Below are positions 1 through 11,108 of a stretch of DNA of 64,000 nucleotides, in pieces (position 1 is the first letter of the stretch; each line of letters starts with the position of its first letter). Below the pieces are notes generated by a model. The model saw only the letters and a program-made list of their open reading frames with translations. It did no database searches and was not told the origin of the DNA. This DNA is from Leptobrachium leishanense (taxonomy: Eukaryota > Chordata > Amphibia > Anura > Megophryidae). Both the position numbers and the translations under genes were made by a program. The DNA is taken from assembly GCA_009667805.1 (NCBI GenBank), contig CM019067.1, forward strand, positions 64,090,637-64,154,636, given 5' to 3'.

Positions 1-276
1 CTATGCTTCACGTTTAAAAGCAGTTATAACTGTAAAAGGATGTTGTACTAAGTACTAAGATTGAATGTCACTTGGGGGTTGAATAAAACTGATAATGATG
101 TGAGCACAGAAAAGACATTTGTGGTTATTTCATTATAAATGTTATGTTATATTTGTCTGACCTACACGTGCCTCTTTTATTTAATTGTAAGCAAGATGAC
201 TGAATGATCAAAATCAATGTCAAACTGGCCAAAACACTCAATTTCAGTGGGGGTTGAATAATTTTGAACACAACTG
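1..276. mobile_element. Tc1/mariner-like element, terminal part (runs off the window)
   Basis: The block ends in GGGGTTGAATAATTTTGAAC and then CAACTG followed by TA at 277-278. That is the usual outer end of a vertebrate Tc1-type element with its TA target. A second copy of the GGGGTTGAATAA motif at about 74-85 fits the inner direct repeat of an IR/DR end. There is no transposase in this part; the rest lies left of the window. It interrupts the hAT end at 279-540, because the sequence right of the TA continues the hAT promoter-proximal region. The family assignment is recalled from known Tc1 ends. Confidence 0.6.
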
Positions 277-278
277 TA

Positions 279-540
279 ACTCTGTGTGCCCATGATTGGG
301 CAAAATTTGCCCAATCAGGACTCTGAGCCGTGATTGGTATAGTCTTGCACCTGTCTTGCACCTAAACTGTGGTCAGGTGCAGGCTGTAGCCAATTACAAG
401 CTTCAGGCCAGTGGAAACGTGCATTGTGGTCCATTGTGGTGCATTGTGGGCTAACATGCGGCGAACACGCGGAAATGTTCGACGAACAGCCGAACGGGCG
501 ATGTTCGAATGAACATATCGAACCGAACAGCTCATCCCTA
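279..540 (-). mobile_element. hAT family A left-end fragment (TAGGGATGAGC terminus, inverted)
   Basis: Read on the minus strand from 540 it starts TAGGGATGAGCTGTTCGG, runs through GTTCG-rich subterminal DNA, and reaches the palindromic ATTGGGC...GCCCAAT box (295-315). It matches 15919-16175 and 20311-20570. It stops at the TA where the Tc1-like element at 1-276 begins, so the Tc1 insertion is the younger event. No coding sequence is present in this piece. Confidence 0.8.
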
Positions 541-1356
541 CTCCAGATTCCTGTGTTTAGTTAGTGTATGAACTATATCTCGCACTATCCCCTCCAGTGT
601 CTCAAGTCAGTCTTCAGAGTCCTGCTCCAATAATCTCCAGCCTGTTGTTACTCCTCCACCCATCCCTGCATACTTCTGTGTTACACCGTACATTGGGCTC
701 ATATCCCCACACCCCGGTGCCAGCTCGGTTCCTACTCCTGACATTTACACTATATTTAACTGAAATTTTTCAAACCCATGGTTCAAATGTTATGATTAAA
801 TGGCTTAACAACAATTGCTTGGTAGTGAAGGGGTTAATATGTGTGCTGAGCTGCTACATTGTTCTAAATTGGTTTTCAAAAATATGTTTTTTTTATCCTA
901 TTTCACTTCACCCCTTTCAACGGTTTTTCCCTTTCATGTTTGAGCTGTGGTAGCTGTTTGGTCACCATAAACCTAAATGCACACTCCTCCACATCCTGTA
1001 CAGCACTTCAGAATCTAAGGGCGCTGTATACGGAAAGTATTTTAAAAGCAATATATGCGTGAATTACTCATGGGAACTCGTAGCTCGAATCTAGGTCTGA
1101 ATCAATGAGCCCAAGACTTTCAGTCACAGCTTCAGCATTCAATTACCTCAGGGTCATCATCCATGTGGAGTTAAAACAACAATGTGCTAACACCACCGAA
1201 TAACTGTAAACTTCTAATTATTTTTTTCTCTTGTCTTTATTTTGATATTATCCCCTTCCCGTCACGTTTTGTGTTATGACGTCCTCGTGGCGGCTGGGTC
1301 TAAATGTCATCGGGCAGCATAGCTCCCCATACCCACCTACATCCTGTCCTTAATGC
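541..1356. other. Low-copy sequence, no gene seen
   Basis: No convincing coding region or repeat recognised elsewhere in the window. Short open frames here have no family resemblance. Confidence 0.5.
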
Positions 1357-1530
1357 TTCGCACCGAGCGCATCATTGGTTGCCGTGGGACTGGCAGAAAT
1401 CAGGCAGTCTTCTATACGCGTGCACAGATCGCATCATTGGCTGCTGTGGGACTGGCAGAAATCAGGCTATCCTCAATGTGCGCGCATCGAGCGTTTTCAT
1501 TGGCTGCCGCGGGACTGTCAGAATCAGGCG
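1357..1530. repeat. Degenerate tandem repeat, 62-63 bp x 3
   Basis: Three diverged units share the core CATTGG(C/T)TGC(C/T)G(T/C)GGGACTG(G)CAGAA(A)TCAGGC. The CATTGG word falls at 1373, 1435 and 1498, a period of 62-63 bp. The units are contiguous. It is too short and diverged to call a satellite. Confidence 0.75.
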
Positions 1531-1613
1531 GTGATGTGCATGGCCTACCAGGACAGGAGGTGGCCCAAAGGAAGGCCTCAGAGCCTGTGGGTCTGCTATG
1601 CTACCCTGTGGCT

Positions 1614-1783
1614 TTTTTTTTTTTAAAGTATTTTACCAGGATACATTGAGATTTCTCTCGATTTGTAGTAAGTATGTCCTGGGTGGCGAGTATGTACCGT
1701 TAGGTGTCTTGCCCAAGGATACTTACTTGAGATGTGCTCTTGCGGGGGGTCGAACCTGTGTCTCCACGGTTATAGAGCAGTGA
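1614..1783 (-). mobile_element. tRNA-derived SINE, minus strand
   Basis: On the minus strand there is a tRNA-like B box (GGTTCGACCCC), then a body with CCTTGGGCAAGACACCTAAC, then the tail CAATGTATCC(T)GGTAAAATACTTT and an A run (the T run at 1614-1625). The same body and tail recur at 6194-6340. The A-box region is weak. Pol III transcription is inferred from the B box only. Confidence 0.7.
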
Positions 1784-1789
1784 TGTTAA

Positions 1790-2520
1790 CTTTTTTTACT
1801 CCACCCAGACGGTGGATGACCTCCTTGCCGCCTGGAGGTCCCCGTGGGCATGGGGTTAAGCTTCACTACTGCTCAAATTGCAAGAGAGAGTATAAGTAAT
1901 AAAAAATCTCTACACCCAAGCAAGTCAGGTTTTTCCCACAAGCAAAGAAGTTGTGCGGGCAAAGGAAGTGTTTAATTTCCTTGGACTTTACAAAAAAAAA
2001 ATCCGATGTCATAAATTCTTCATATTTATATAGGCATTTTACCACAATGGCCGACCAACTCTAAAGATACAAAATGCAAATATAAGCACAATCCTCAGTC
2101 AAAGCAATATAATCTCATCGCTGGTCAAACTATACTTGCATTAGTGCAGGAGCTCCATAGGCTCATTAGAAAGCTTTTGTTTTATGAAGTATAACAGCTA
2201 GGTAATATGTCCTATTAGTTCATGAGTTTTTCATTGCATGACTGTAAGGGACAATGCCATCTAATAAGATCAATAAATCACTTCAGAGATCCCCAAATGC
2301 ATTAAATACATCTGTCAAGGAAGAGCAAGGCATTCCCTATCACAAAACACAAACTTGGTTTTAGCAACAAAGGTTTGATGCCACAGCAGTTCAAGAACAG
2401 ATTAATTCACTAAAATGAGACTGTGCAGATGGGACCAGATACTTGAAAAAGCTAGTCTATTTATTATATATTTTTTCTTTTATCTATTTGGCCTTAAAAT
2501 GTAGCATAAACCTACTTATC
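1790..2520. other. Low-copy AT-rich sequence, nothing recognised
   Basis: No gene, repeat unit or terminal repeat that I can support. Confidence 0.5.
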
Positions 2521-2521
2521 A

Positions 2522-2556
<35 letters not shown>

Positions 2557-2562
2557 TATATA
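2521..2562. repeat. (TA)n microsatellite
   Basis: An almost pure TA tract directly beside the left end of the Tc1 element, which targets TA. A second TA tract (7727-7745) flanks its right end, so the element landed inside a TA run. Confidence 0.95.
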
Positions 2563-2918
2563 CAGTATCTCACAGAAGTGAGTACACACCTCACATTTTT
2601 GTAAATATTTTATTATATCTTTTCATGTGACAACACTGAAGAATTGACACTTTATTACAATGTAAAGTAGTGAGTGTACAGCTTGTATAACAGTGTAAAT
2701 ATGCTGTCCCCTCGAAATAACTCAACACACAGCCATTAATATACATACATACAGAAAAAATGGCGTCGCGCCCATACTCACGGGAGCGGCTGCAACAGCC
2801 AGGAGTAACAGCCCAGTTAATGTATAAAACATAACAAGAGGAAAAAGGTGTCATCTGCGCTTGTTTCTATGTATTTCCATGTACAACAAAACACTATGAG
2901 GTTTTAGTTTGTTTCAAT

Positions 2919-5333
2919 TAGGCTTGTGCACCGATTTTTTTTTCGGTTCGATTTGGTTCGATTTGTTCGGATGTTTAAAATTTTCGATTCGGCTCTTTTC
3001 GACCGATTTCTGTTTCGATTCGGTTCGGCTCGTTTTTCGTGTACCTTTTTTTTCGGAATATCGACCATTTTTCGTGTTTTCGGGTCACTTTGCTCGTTTT
3101 TTGTATCGACTTTTCGTGATTTCGGAAATTTTCGTTTTTTCAGAACGTCTGTTCTCCTCGTTTCAAAGTGTCTAACTCTATTCGTTTTGACGTAAACTAC
3201 TATGGTTTACTTTTTTTATACTTTATATATTTTTTTATAATAAATTTTTGGTTTGTTTTTCGGCTCCGATAATTCATTCTGTCGATACAATAATTCTGGC
3301 GATTCTATCGTGTTTTTTTTTTATTAAATAAAGATCCTTTTTTTCTTATGAATAATTGAATATACGAAAAAGAAAACCCAAAAGGGTTTAGTGTGAAGGC
3401 GCTATATAATTTAAATCATTAGCAGAACAATATACTTTAAAGCAGCTCACTAGTTGAGTGTATCCTTCACTCCAAAAATAGAATGCAGAAAAAAACACTA
3501 TACAGTGAAATAGGAGCGCTAAAAGATTAGACAAAGATCACATGTATATTATTATATTGAACGGAATGAAAAAAACAAAAAAGGTCTATTTTTCTTTCTT
3601 TCTCTTGTTCTTATTTCTTTCAGTGGAATTATAGATCTGTTAAATGCCATCAAATTCTAAAAAAGACAAGGGCAAAATCTCATTGCATAGTATTATATAT
3701 ACACCAATTAGATCAGAAAGAAATGAAATTTCCACTCACAAACAGGGAGTCTGCGAGACTCCAAATATATGCCTTTAAGCCTCTTCTGGGGGGCTCCACC
3801 CATCAACAGGAAAAGAGATTCACAATCCTTTTTCTTCCAGGCTTGATAGTAGCTTTAGGCCGGAAGTATATTATGATCTCGAGACAGAAATCAAAAATAG
3901 CGTAATACTGTAAATTAAATAAGGGATAGAAATCAAAGAGGGATTACACTCACGTGTTGCAGAGCCTCTATTGAAAGTGGCTCTGTATAGGCGCCTGGGA
4001 CCACTTATCAGAGGGGGTCCATCCTCAGCCTTTGATTTTCATTAGAACACAGCTCCGTTGCAGAATAGTGTGACCCAATTGCACAAGGATGTACAAGGTA
4101 TAAAAGTGCAAAAAAGGATAAAAATAAATGAATAAAAATAGGGGGCCAGATGCAAAAACAATAAAATTTATTAATAACAAGACACCAAATATACACACTC
4201 TATTTTGGTGTCTTGTTATTAATAAATTTTATTGTTTTTGCATCTGGCCCCCTATTTTTATTCATTTATTTTTATCCATTTATTTTTATCCTTTTTTGCA
4301 CTTTTATACCTTGTACATCCTTGTGCAATTGGGTCACACTATTCTGCAACGGAGCTGTGTTCTAATGAAAATCAAAGGCTGAGGATAGACCCCCTCTGAT
4401 AAGTGGTCCCAGGCACCTATACAGAGCCACTTTCAATAGAGGCTCTGCAACACGTGAGTGTAATCCCTCTTTGATTTCTATTCCTTATTTAATTTACAGT
4501 ATTACGCTATTTTTGATTTCTGTCTCGAGATCATAATATACTTCCGGCCTAAAGCTACTATCAAGCCTGGAAGAAAAAGGATTGTGAATCTTTTTTCCTG
4601 TTGATGGGTGGAGCCCCCCAGAAGAGGCTTAAAGGCATACATTTGGAGTCTCGCAGACTCCCTGTTTGTGAGTGGAAATCTCATTTCTTTCTGATCTAAT
4701 TGGTGTATATATAATACTATGCAATGAGATTTTCCCCTTGTCTTTTTTAGAATTTGATGGCATTTAACAGATCTATAATTCCACTGAAAGAAATAAGAAC
4801 AAGAGAAAGAAAGAAAAATAGACCTTTTTTGTTTTTTTCATTCCGTTCAATATAATAATATACATGTGATCTTTGTCTAATCTTTTAGCGCTCCTAATTG
4901 AATATACATTTCACAACTTTATTTAATCATATTAAAATGGTATGAAAGCCAAGGAACAAAAAAAATGAACAAAACGATTTAAAAAACGCTAAACTGACCC
5001 GAATGCCACAAGAAACAAGTGATACGCATTTACAAATACAAAATTTACAGAATCAGCGATATAACCGATAATAGTTAAATATACGATGTCCAGAATTACC
5101 GAAATGGAACCGAAATCACGAATGGAACCGAAATCATGAATAGAGCAAAAATAAATTTCGATTTGACACATTTCAAGTCCATTCGAAAAATCCGAAATTT
5201 TTTCGTTTCGGCTCGGAAAACTTTTCAGATCTGTCGGTTTTCGGGTCCGATCCGATTCGGAAATTCGGCCGAATCCGAAGACACGAATCGGGAAATTTCG
5301 TGAAAATTCCGAAACCCGAAACGCACATCCCTA
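2919..5333. mobile_element. hAT-type element, TAGG(CT/GA)TGTGC family, 8-bp duplication GTTTCAAT
   Basis: It begins TAGGCTTGTGCACCG and ends CGCACATCCCTA. The exact 8-bp duplication GTTTCAAT is at 2911-2918 and 5334-5341, the length typical of hAT. Subterminal DNA is dense in TTCG/CGAA words. Without the palindromic insertion at 3366-4895 it is about 0.87 kb and non-coding. Sister copies lie at 10169-10716, 38038-38811 and 43315-43794. Copy 38038-38811 is colinear with it and lacks the inner insertion. Confidence 0.9.
3366..4895. repeat. Long near-perfect palindrome (about 680-bp arms), inserted with 12-bp duplication
   Basis: AATTGAATATAC is duplicated exactly at 3354-3365 and 4896-4907, inside the hAT element. 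The insert has a unique 146-bp head (3366-3511), a left arm 3512-4189, a 14-nt loop (4190-4203) and a right arm 4204-4895. The arms differ by a 16-bp duplication of the ATTTATTTTTATCC stretch near 4262-4290 and a few substitutions. No transposase is encoded; small frames in each arm are mirror images. The mechanism is unknown; variable-length duplications suit retroposition of an inverted dimer. Confidence 0.85.
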
Positions 5334-5392
5334 GTTTCAATGGCCATTATAACGTAAGCTCACTCGCCCCTTCAAGGCACCTCTTTGTAGAG

Positions 5393-6139
5393 TTCGTCGT
5401 TTTGCAGCTGTTCCTTTTTCCATGTTTTTGTTTTAACCCCAAATGGGAAGTGTTTGGTGCATGTATAAATAAAACCCACCATTTTGTCTGCCTCTCATTA
5501 GCTGAAAAGCAGCAGGAGGGGCATGGAGCTGCTCAGTAGAGCGGCTTTTGGTACATTGGTTAGGACTCACTCTACAAAGAGGTGCCATGAAGGGACGAGT
5601 GAGCTTACGTTGCAATGGCCATTGAAAAAAACTAAAACCTCATAGTGTTTTGTTGTACATGGAAATACATAGAAACGAGCGCAGATGACATCTTTTTCCT
5701 CTTGTTATGTTTCATACATTAACTGGGCTGTTACTCCTGGCTGTTGCAGCCGCTCCCGTGAGTATGGGCTCAACGCCATTTTTTCTGTATGTATGTATAT
5801 TATGCTTGTGCACCAGTTCGTCGTTTTGCAGCTGTTCCTTTTTCCATGTTTTTGTTTTAACCACAAATGTGAAGTGTTTGGTGCGTGTATAAATAAAACC
5901 CACCATCTTTCTGCCTCTCCTTAGCTGAAAAGCAGCAGGAGGGACATGGAGCTGCTCAGTAGAGCGGCTTTTGGTACATTGGTTAGGTACTCACTCTACA
6001 AAGAGGTGCCTTGAACGGGCGAGTGAGCTTACGTTGCAATGGCCATTGAAACAAACTAAAACCTCATAGTGTTTTGTTGTACATGGAAATACATAGAGAC
6101 GAGCGCAGATGACACCTTTTTCCTCTTGTCATGTTTTAT
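5393..6139. repeat. Tandem dimer of repeat A core, period about 424 bp
   Basis: TTCGTCGTTTTGCAGCTGTT recurs at 5393 and 5817, and the downstream 300 bp (TATAAATAAAACCCACC, GAGCTGCTCAGTAGAGCGGC, the GCTTACGTTGCAATGGCC end) repeats with few changes. The second unit is cut at 6139. It shows that repeat A can exist as a short tandem array. Confidence 0.75.
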
Positions 6140-6193
6140 ACACAGCCATTAATGTCTAAACCGCTGGCAACAAAGGTGAGTACACCCCTAAGT

Positions 6194-6340
6194 CATGGGT
6201 TCGATCCCGACGAGCACCTCTCCAGTAAGTGTCCTTGGGCAAGACACCTAACGGTACATACTCGCCACCCAGGACATACTTGAAAACGAGAGAAATCTCA
6301 ATGTATCCTTCCAGGTAAAATCCTTTCTCAAAAAAAAAAA
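6194..6340 (+). mobile_element. tRNA-derived SINE inside the Tc1 inner terminal repeat
   Basis: A B box GGGTTCGATCCC (6197-6208) is followed by CCTTGGGCAAGACACCTAAC, the CAGGACATACTTGAAAAC tail block and an A run (6330-6340). It splits the Tc1 sequence CCTAAG / TGAAAATG, with AAGT possibly duplicated but hidden by the A run. The head before the B box is missing, so it is 5' truncated. Confidence 0.78.
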
Positions 6341-6370
6341 GTGAAAATGTCCAAATTGGGCCCATAGTAC

Positions 6371-7354
6371 TCAACATTTTGTGTGGCCACCATTATTTTC
6401 CAGCATTGCCTCAACAGTCTTTGGCATGGAGTTCAGAGCTGCACAGATTGCCACTGAGTCCTTTTCCACTCCTCCATGATGACATCATGGAGCTGGGGGA
6501 TGTTAGAAACCTTGCGCTCCTCCACCCTCCATTTGAGGATGCCCCACAGATGCTCAATAGGGTTTAGGTCTGGAAACATACTTGGCCAGTCCATCATCTT
6601 TACCCTCAGCTTCTTTAGCAAGGCAGTGGTTGTCTTGGAGGTATGTTATCATGTTGGAGTATTGTCCTGCGGCCCAGTCTCCGAAGGGAGGGGATCATGC
6701 TCTGCTTCAGTATGTCACAGTACTGTTGGCATTCATGGTTCCCTCAATGAACTGTAGTTCCCCAGTGCCAGCAGCACTCATGCAGCCCCAGAACATGACA
6801 CCACCATGCTTGACTTGTACTCCTCCTCACCTGTTTGCCGTCACACATGCTTGACACCATTTGAACCAAATAGGTTTATCTTGGTCTCAGACCACAGGAC
6901 ATGGTTCCAGTAATCCATGTTCTTAGTCTTGTCTTTTATTCGGCAAACTGTTTGCAGGTTTTTCTTGCGCATAATCTTTAAAAAAGGCTTCCTTCTAGGA
7001 CGACAGCCATGCAGACCAATTTGATGCAGTGTGCGGCGTATGGTCTGAGCACTGACAGGCTTACCCCCCCACCCCTTAAACCTCTGCAGCAATGCTGGCA
7101 GCACTCATACGTCTATTTCCCAAAGACAACCTCTGGATATGACACTGAGTGCGTGCTCTCAACTTATTTGGTCCACCATGGCGAGGCTTGTTCTGAGTGG
7201 AACCTGTCCTGTTAAACCGCTGTTTGGTCTTGGCCACCGTGCTGCAGCTCAGCTTCAGGGTCCTGGCAATCTTCTTATAGCCTAGGCCATCTTTATGTAG
7301 AGCAACAATTATTTTTTTCAGATACTCAGTGAGTTCTTTGCCATGAGGTGCCAT
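6371..7354 (-). pseudogene. Tc1-like transposase, frameshifted pseudogene
   Basis: It would bind the terminal repeats and cut and paste the element at TA. From the ATG at 7354 the N-terminus (MAPHGKELTEYLKK) gives the paired-type helix-turn-helix region, followed by the conserved PVSAQTIRRTLHQIGL and GCRPRRKP blocks and the C-terminal PDLNPIEHLWGILK block, which keeps the last catalytic E. The end reads ...ENNGGHTKC then stop (6371). About 328 codons fit the family's 340 or so. It is dead: there is a frameshift in a C run near 7070; LWSETK lacks the catalytic D normally before ETK; and a deletion right after HDN near 6640 shifts the frame again. The identity is firm from the motifs. Confidence 0.93.
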
Positions 7355-7726
7355 GTTGAACTTCCAGGGACCAGTATGAGAGAGTGAGAGTGATAACACC
7401 AAATTTAACACACCAGCTCCCCATTCACACCTGAGACCTTGTAACACTAACGAGTCACATGACACCAGGGAGTTAAATGGGCTAATTGGGCCCACTTTGG
7501 ACATTTTCACTTAGGGGTGTATTCACTTTTGCTGTCAGCGGTTTAGATATTAATGGCTGTGTGTTGAGTTATTTTGAGGGGACAGTAAATTTACACTGTT
7601 ATACAAGCTGTACTCTCACTACTTTACATTGTAGAAAAGTGTCATTTCTTCAGTGTTGTCACATGAAAAGATATAATAAAATATTTACAAAAATGGGAGG
7701 GATGTACTGACTTCTGTGAGATATTG

Positions 7727-9175
7727 TATATATATATATATATATGTGCAGTAACCATAGATCAGAATAATGTCTTTATGTCTGTATAAAAAGCTGTCAC
7801 CGTGTTAAAATATTGCACCATTCTCATTAGGCTATTTAAAGAAGGTTGGCATCTCTAGAGCCCTGGGGGAACAGCTATCTAAGCAGTGCCTGATTGATGC
7901 ATGCTACAGCAGAGCACAGGGAGCTTTAGAGGAGTTTGATCAGTTCTAACCTCCTGGATCCAAGCTCCTTCACTTAACCTCCAACCTTGATCTTGCGTTG
8001 GGAGGGGACTCTTTACCAGCATTGGAAATAAGCTCTTACTTTAATTAGAAATAACAGTAACCAATAAACTGAGCATAGTTAAAATACTAATTATTGAAAG
8101 ACAATAAAAAACAACTGTGAATTGGTATTCTCCGTCTGCATAATTTATAAGTCCCTGAGGACCCTCGGTCTCCCAGTCAATTGAGTGCCCTGATTCCTTT
8201 CGGTGCCAGGATTAGTCTCTCCTATATGCAACTACGCTCTTGCTTAACGAAGTTGGGGATGATGAGCGCAGCCCCATATCCAGCCCCCCTAATGTCTGGC
8301 TTTGAAGATTATTGCACAAAACCAAGTTTGTTTACTAAAATATTATTGTGTTATGGTCAATTATTGGTTCAAGAGGCAAACGGTAAATGGACTTTACAAC
8401 TCTTATGGGTGAGAGACATTGGCGGGACGTTTTGGTCCATTGGTCGGATTCCTTTGCTAAATACACTGGGAATTCCAGTGCTCTTTGAATAAACCCTCTA
8501 GATTCTAAGCCAGCGACACAGCACTCCACACAATGAAAGTCATTTCTAAAAGCCCGGGGAGTGGCACCAGTATTCTACTTTATTACAAGTCCCACTTAAA
8601 TATACCCAGTAAAATTATGATTAAAGGCAGAAGGCTAAAGTGGCATTTATCATTTATTTATTTATTTTAAGATCCTAAAGTTTTCAGAAAAGGGCACATT
8701 CGGGGCTAAGTGCTGCAGAAAATAAATATGCTTTTGTATTCCTTTATTAAAGTGTACATTTTATGACATTTAGTATTCTCATCGGAACATTTCCTACCCA
8801 ATGTCTATGCCATGAATTTTACCTGAATTTGGATGAAGACACGAGTAAATCAACCAGAACATAACTTTAATTTAAAATGTGTCAGTTACTTTTACTTCTC
8901 TCTTGAGAAGTCGCCTTTACCTATCTTTACCTGTGTTCTATGGAATGCAAAACTTTTTCCAACACGGGACGCAGGACAGATGTGCAGTTTTATTTATTTT
9001 CTGGCCTTTTAGGGCAAATGAATACATTTATTATATGTCTGTTTCACTCAAAATTAATTTATTAACCAAGTCACTACGAGCTTGATTTAATTATTCCAGC
9101 TGGTTTTTGAGAAAAAAAATATCAGTGTGTTTTGATCAATATTTTTTGAAATATTGGCTAATTCAGCCAAAACTC
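7727..9175. other. Low-copy sequence, no gene seen
   Basis: A TA tract at 7727-7745, then AT-rich DNA with no terminal repeats, tandem units or protein-like frames that I recognise. The 103-codon frame at 8181-8492 resembles nothing I know. Confidence 0.5.
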
Positions 9176-9179
9176 AGCC

Positions 9180-9410
9180 AGAGACAAAAAAAAATAATCT
9201 AGAAGGGTGGGGGTGGAAACAGGAGGAGAGGACTACAAGGTGAGAGTGATGGACTGGTGGGAGTGATGGACTGGTTGCATCAGTGAGTCGAGTGGTAGGC
9301 CTCCCTAAATAGGAATGTCTTAAGGGAGCGTTTGAAGGAAGGGAAACCAGAGGAAAGTCTGACATTGACCTACACAAGGGGCACTATTACATGCTGAACG
9401 CTAACTGTAG
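9180..9410. repeat. Interspersed repeat related to 57070-57230
   Basis: Shares GGAAACAGGAGGAGAGGACT, CCTCCCTAAATAGGAATGT and TTAAGGGAGCGTTTGAAGGA with 57090-57200, where it directly follows a LINE 3' end. It carries an internal duplication of GAGTGATGGACTGGT. It is probably a 5'-ward piece of the same LINE 3' region. Confidence 0.65.
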
Positions 9411-10168
9411 CCTTTGGACGAGAGCCTTAATGGTAGCATAGGTGTATTTGTTGCATGCCCCCCATATTACCTTCCTGATGCTAAACCCGTAAAATATCTG
9501 TTAGTGCATCAGTGACTTCGCTAGCTTGCCTTAGCTTACCGTACTTTGCAAATACTATACACCATGGGGAGCGCAATGTGCTAGCGCCATTTACTGCACC
9601 GATGCGCAAACCAAAAATTTTACAACCCCTAAAAGCTGGTGCTGTTTCTGCATTTGTGATATCATTTAGCACCCCTAAAAAGTCCAATAAATCCGATACT
9701 CACCTCTTATCCTGCTGCGAGAACAGTGGCCTAAATCGCCACTTCTCGCGGCCAGGAGCAAAGTGAGACTGGGGACAAATAGTTCCCAGTCTCCCTCCAC
9801 GTTCACACTGCGGTGCTGCGTGATCTCGCTCCTGTTCCAGGGCTCGTAGCCTGGCTGTGCAACCCTCCATGAAGTGCTTTGGACTCCAGAAGGCAGGGGC
9901 GTATTAACCATTAAGCAGATAAGCACGTGCTTAGGGTACCAGGCTCAAAGGGGGCACCACAAAGTTGAGAAAAGGGTAAAAAGAAAAAAATAAATTATAA
10001 AACTAGTGCAAACTGATCATAATGTTCTGTTTCTGATCATGGTGCACCCTAGGGTTATCTTCCCAGGTGCACCACAAGGGACACTGCTATCGCAGTGCAC
10101 TCCGACCTCTGCCAGTCAGTAAGATCATTGAAACTGTCACAGGTTTCCTGGTGTGGAATATTATCGAC

Positions 10169-10716
10169 TAGGGATGTGCGTTTCGGGTTTCGGAATTTCG
10201 GAATTTTCACGAAATTTCCTGATTCGTGTTTTCGGATGCGGCCGAATTTCCGAAAATTTTTAGATCCGAAAATGGCAGATCCGAAAAGTTTTCCGAGCCG
10301 AAACGAAATATTTTTGGAATTTTCAAATGACCTTGAAATGTGTCAAATTGAAATTTATTGCTTTGAAACGAGGAGAACAGACGTTCCAAAAAACGAAAAT
10401 TTCCGAAGTTACGAAAAGTCGATACAAAAAACGAGCAAAGTGACACGAACATACGAAAAAAGGTCGATATTCCGAAAACATGTACAATTCCGAAAAACGA
10501 AAATTTCCGAAATTACGAAAAGTCGATACAAAAATGAGCAAAGTCACACGAAAATACGAAAAATGGTCGATATTCGGAAAAAAAAATGTACACGAAAAAC
10601 GAGTCGAGCCGAACCGAATCGAAACAGAAATCGGTCGAAACGAGCCGAATCGAAAAGTTTAAAAATCCGAAAAATCGAACCGAATCGAACCGAAAAAAAA
10701 TCGGTGCACAAGCCTA
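10169..10716. mobile_element. hAT MITE, TAGGGATGTGC family, 8-bp duplication
   Basis: Begins TAGGGATGTGCGTTTCGGG and ends GTGCACAAGCCTA. TTATCGAC (10161-10168) and ATATCGAC (10717-10724) are the duplication with one mismatch. The 548 bp are mostly CGAA/TTCG-rich DNA with tandem GAAAATTTCCGAA-AT-ACGAAAAGTCGATAC modules (about 10400 and 10500). Frames here, such as 210 codons from 10095, are composition artefacts. It is inserted in the ZMYM1-like hAT. Confidence 0.92.
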
Positions 10717-11108
10717 ATATCGACTGACCTCTGTGCCGCAGATATGATGTGTCTGCCCAGTTGCACACATCAAGGTATGAGGTTGAGAGATTTGAATCAC
10801 TTGCATAGGACATGCTTCCTGGTGTATAATACAAAGTTACTCAAACGCGTAAGCATATAAGAAAGAGAATGGCCAACGATGGAAATGCACCAGAGGTCAT
10901 TCTCAGTGCCAGAGACAAATTTCATATCTCCACTTTTTATGTAATTGTTGAAAAGTTAGAAACGGAAATGAGACGAAAGGTGTACATTGAAATAGCAGAC
11001 AGATTATGTTGTCTGATAGGGCTAATTCCCAATTATCAGAAAGTGAAAGGTACTCAAACTTGTCAGACTCTCATTGATGCTTATCCAGATGACATGAACA
11101 ACATTTTG

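Larger units (their letters stand above)
2741..6139. mobile_element. Unclassified interspersed repeat A, inserted in the Tc1 left arm (14-bp duplication)
   Basis: It is flanked by the exact duplication ACACAGCCATTAAT at 2727-2740 and 6140-6153; removing the insert heals the Tc1 terminal repeat. Its left part (2741-2918 plus 5342-5392) is the reverse complement of 5572-5800, so about 230-bp arms surround a unique middle (about 5393-5570). The same sequence recurs at 55677-56115 and, diverged, at 63055-63330. A variable duplication of this length suggests target-primed retroposition, but there is no poly(A) tail or coding region, so the class stays open. A hAT element (2919-5333) has inserted into it. 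Confidence 0.75.
2563..7726 (-). mobile_element. Tc1-like transposon with IR/DR ends, filled by nested insertions
   Basis: The ends are CAGTATCTCACAGAAGTGAG at 2563 and its near-perfect inverse ending at 7726, each bordered by TA. The roughly 220-bp inverted repeats contain the direct-repeat motif GTGAGTACACCCCT twice per side (outer about 2578; inner about 6176; right inner about 7513; right outer about 7700), as in IR/DR Tc1 elements. The left repeat is split by a 3.4-kb insertion (2741-6139) and a SINE (6194-6340). Without these the element is about 1.6 kb, normal for Tc1. The transposase remnant lies at 6371-7354 on the minus strand. Confidence 0.92.

Noticed and set aside
2741..5800. Repeat A as a simple MITE with 230-bp terminal inverted repeats
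   Set aside because: The copy at 55677-56115 lacks the first arm and the 14-bp duplication is too long for the usual DNA transposons, so the inverted arms may be a local rearrangement.
10095..10727. 210-codon plus-strand frame and mirror frames over 10207-10834
   Set aside because: It covers a TTCG/CGAA-saturated hAT MITE; similar frames occur in every copy of that family and have no domain.
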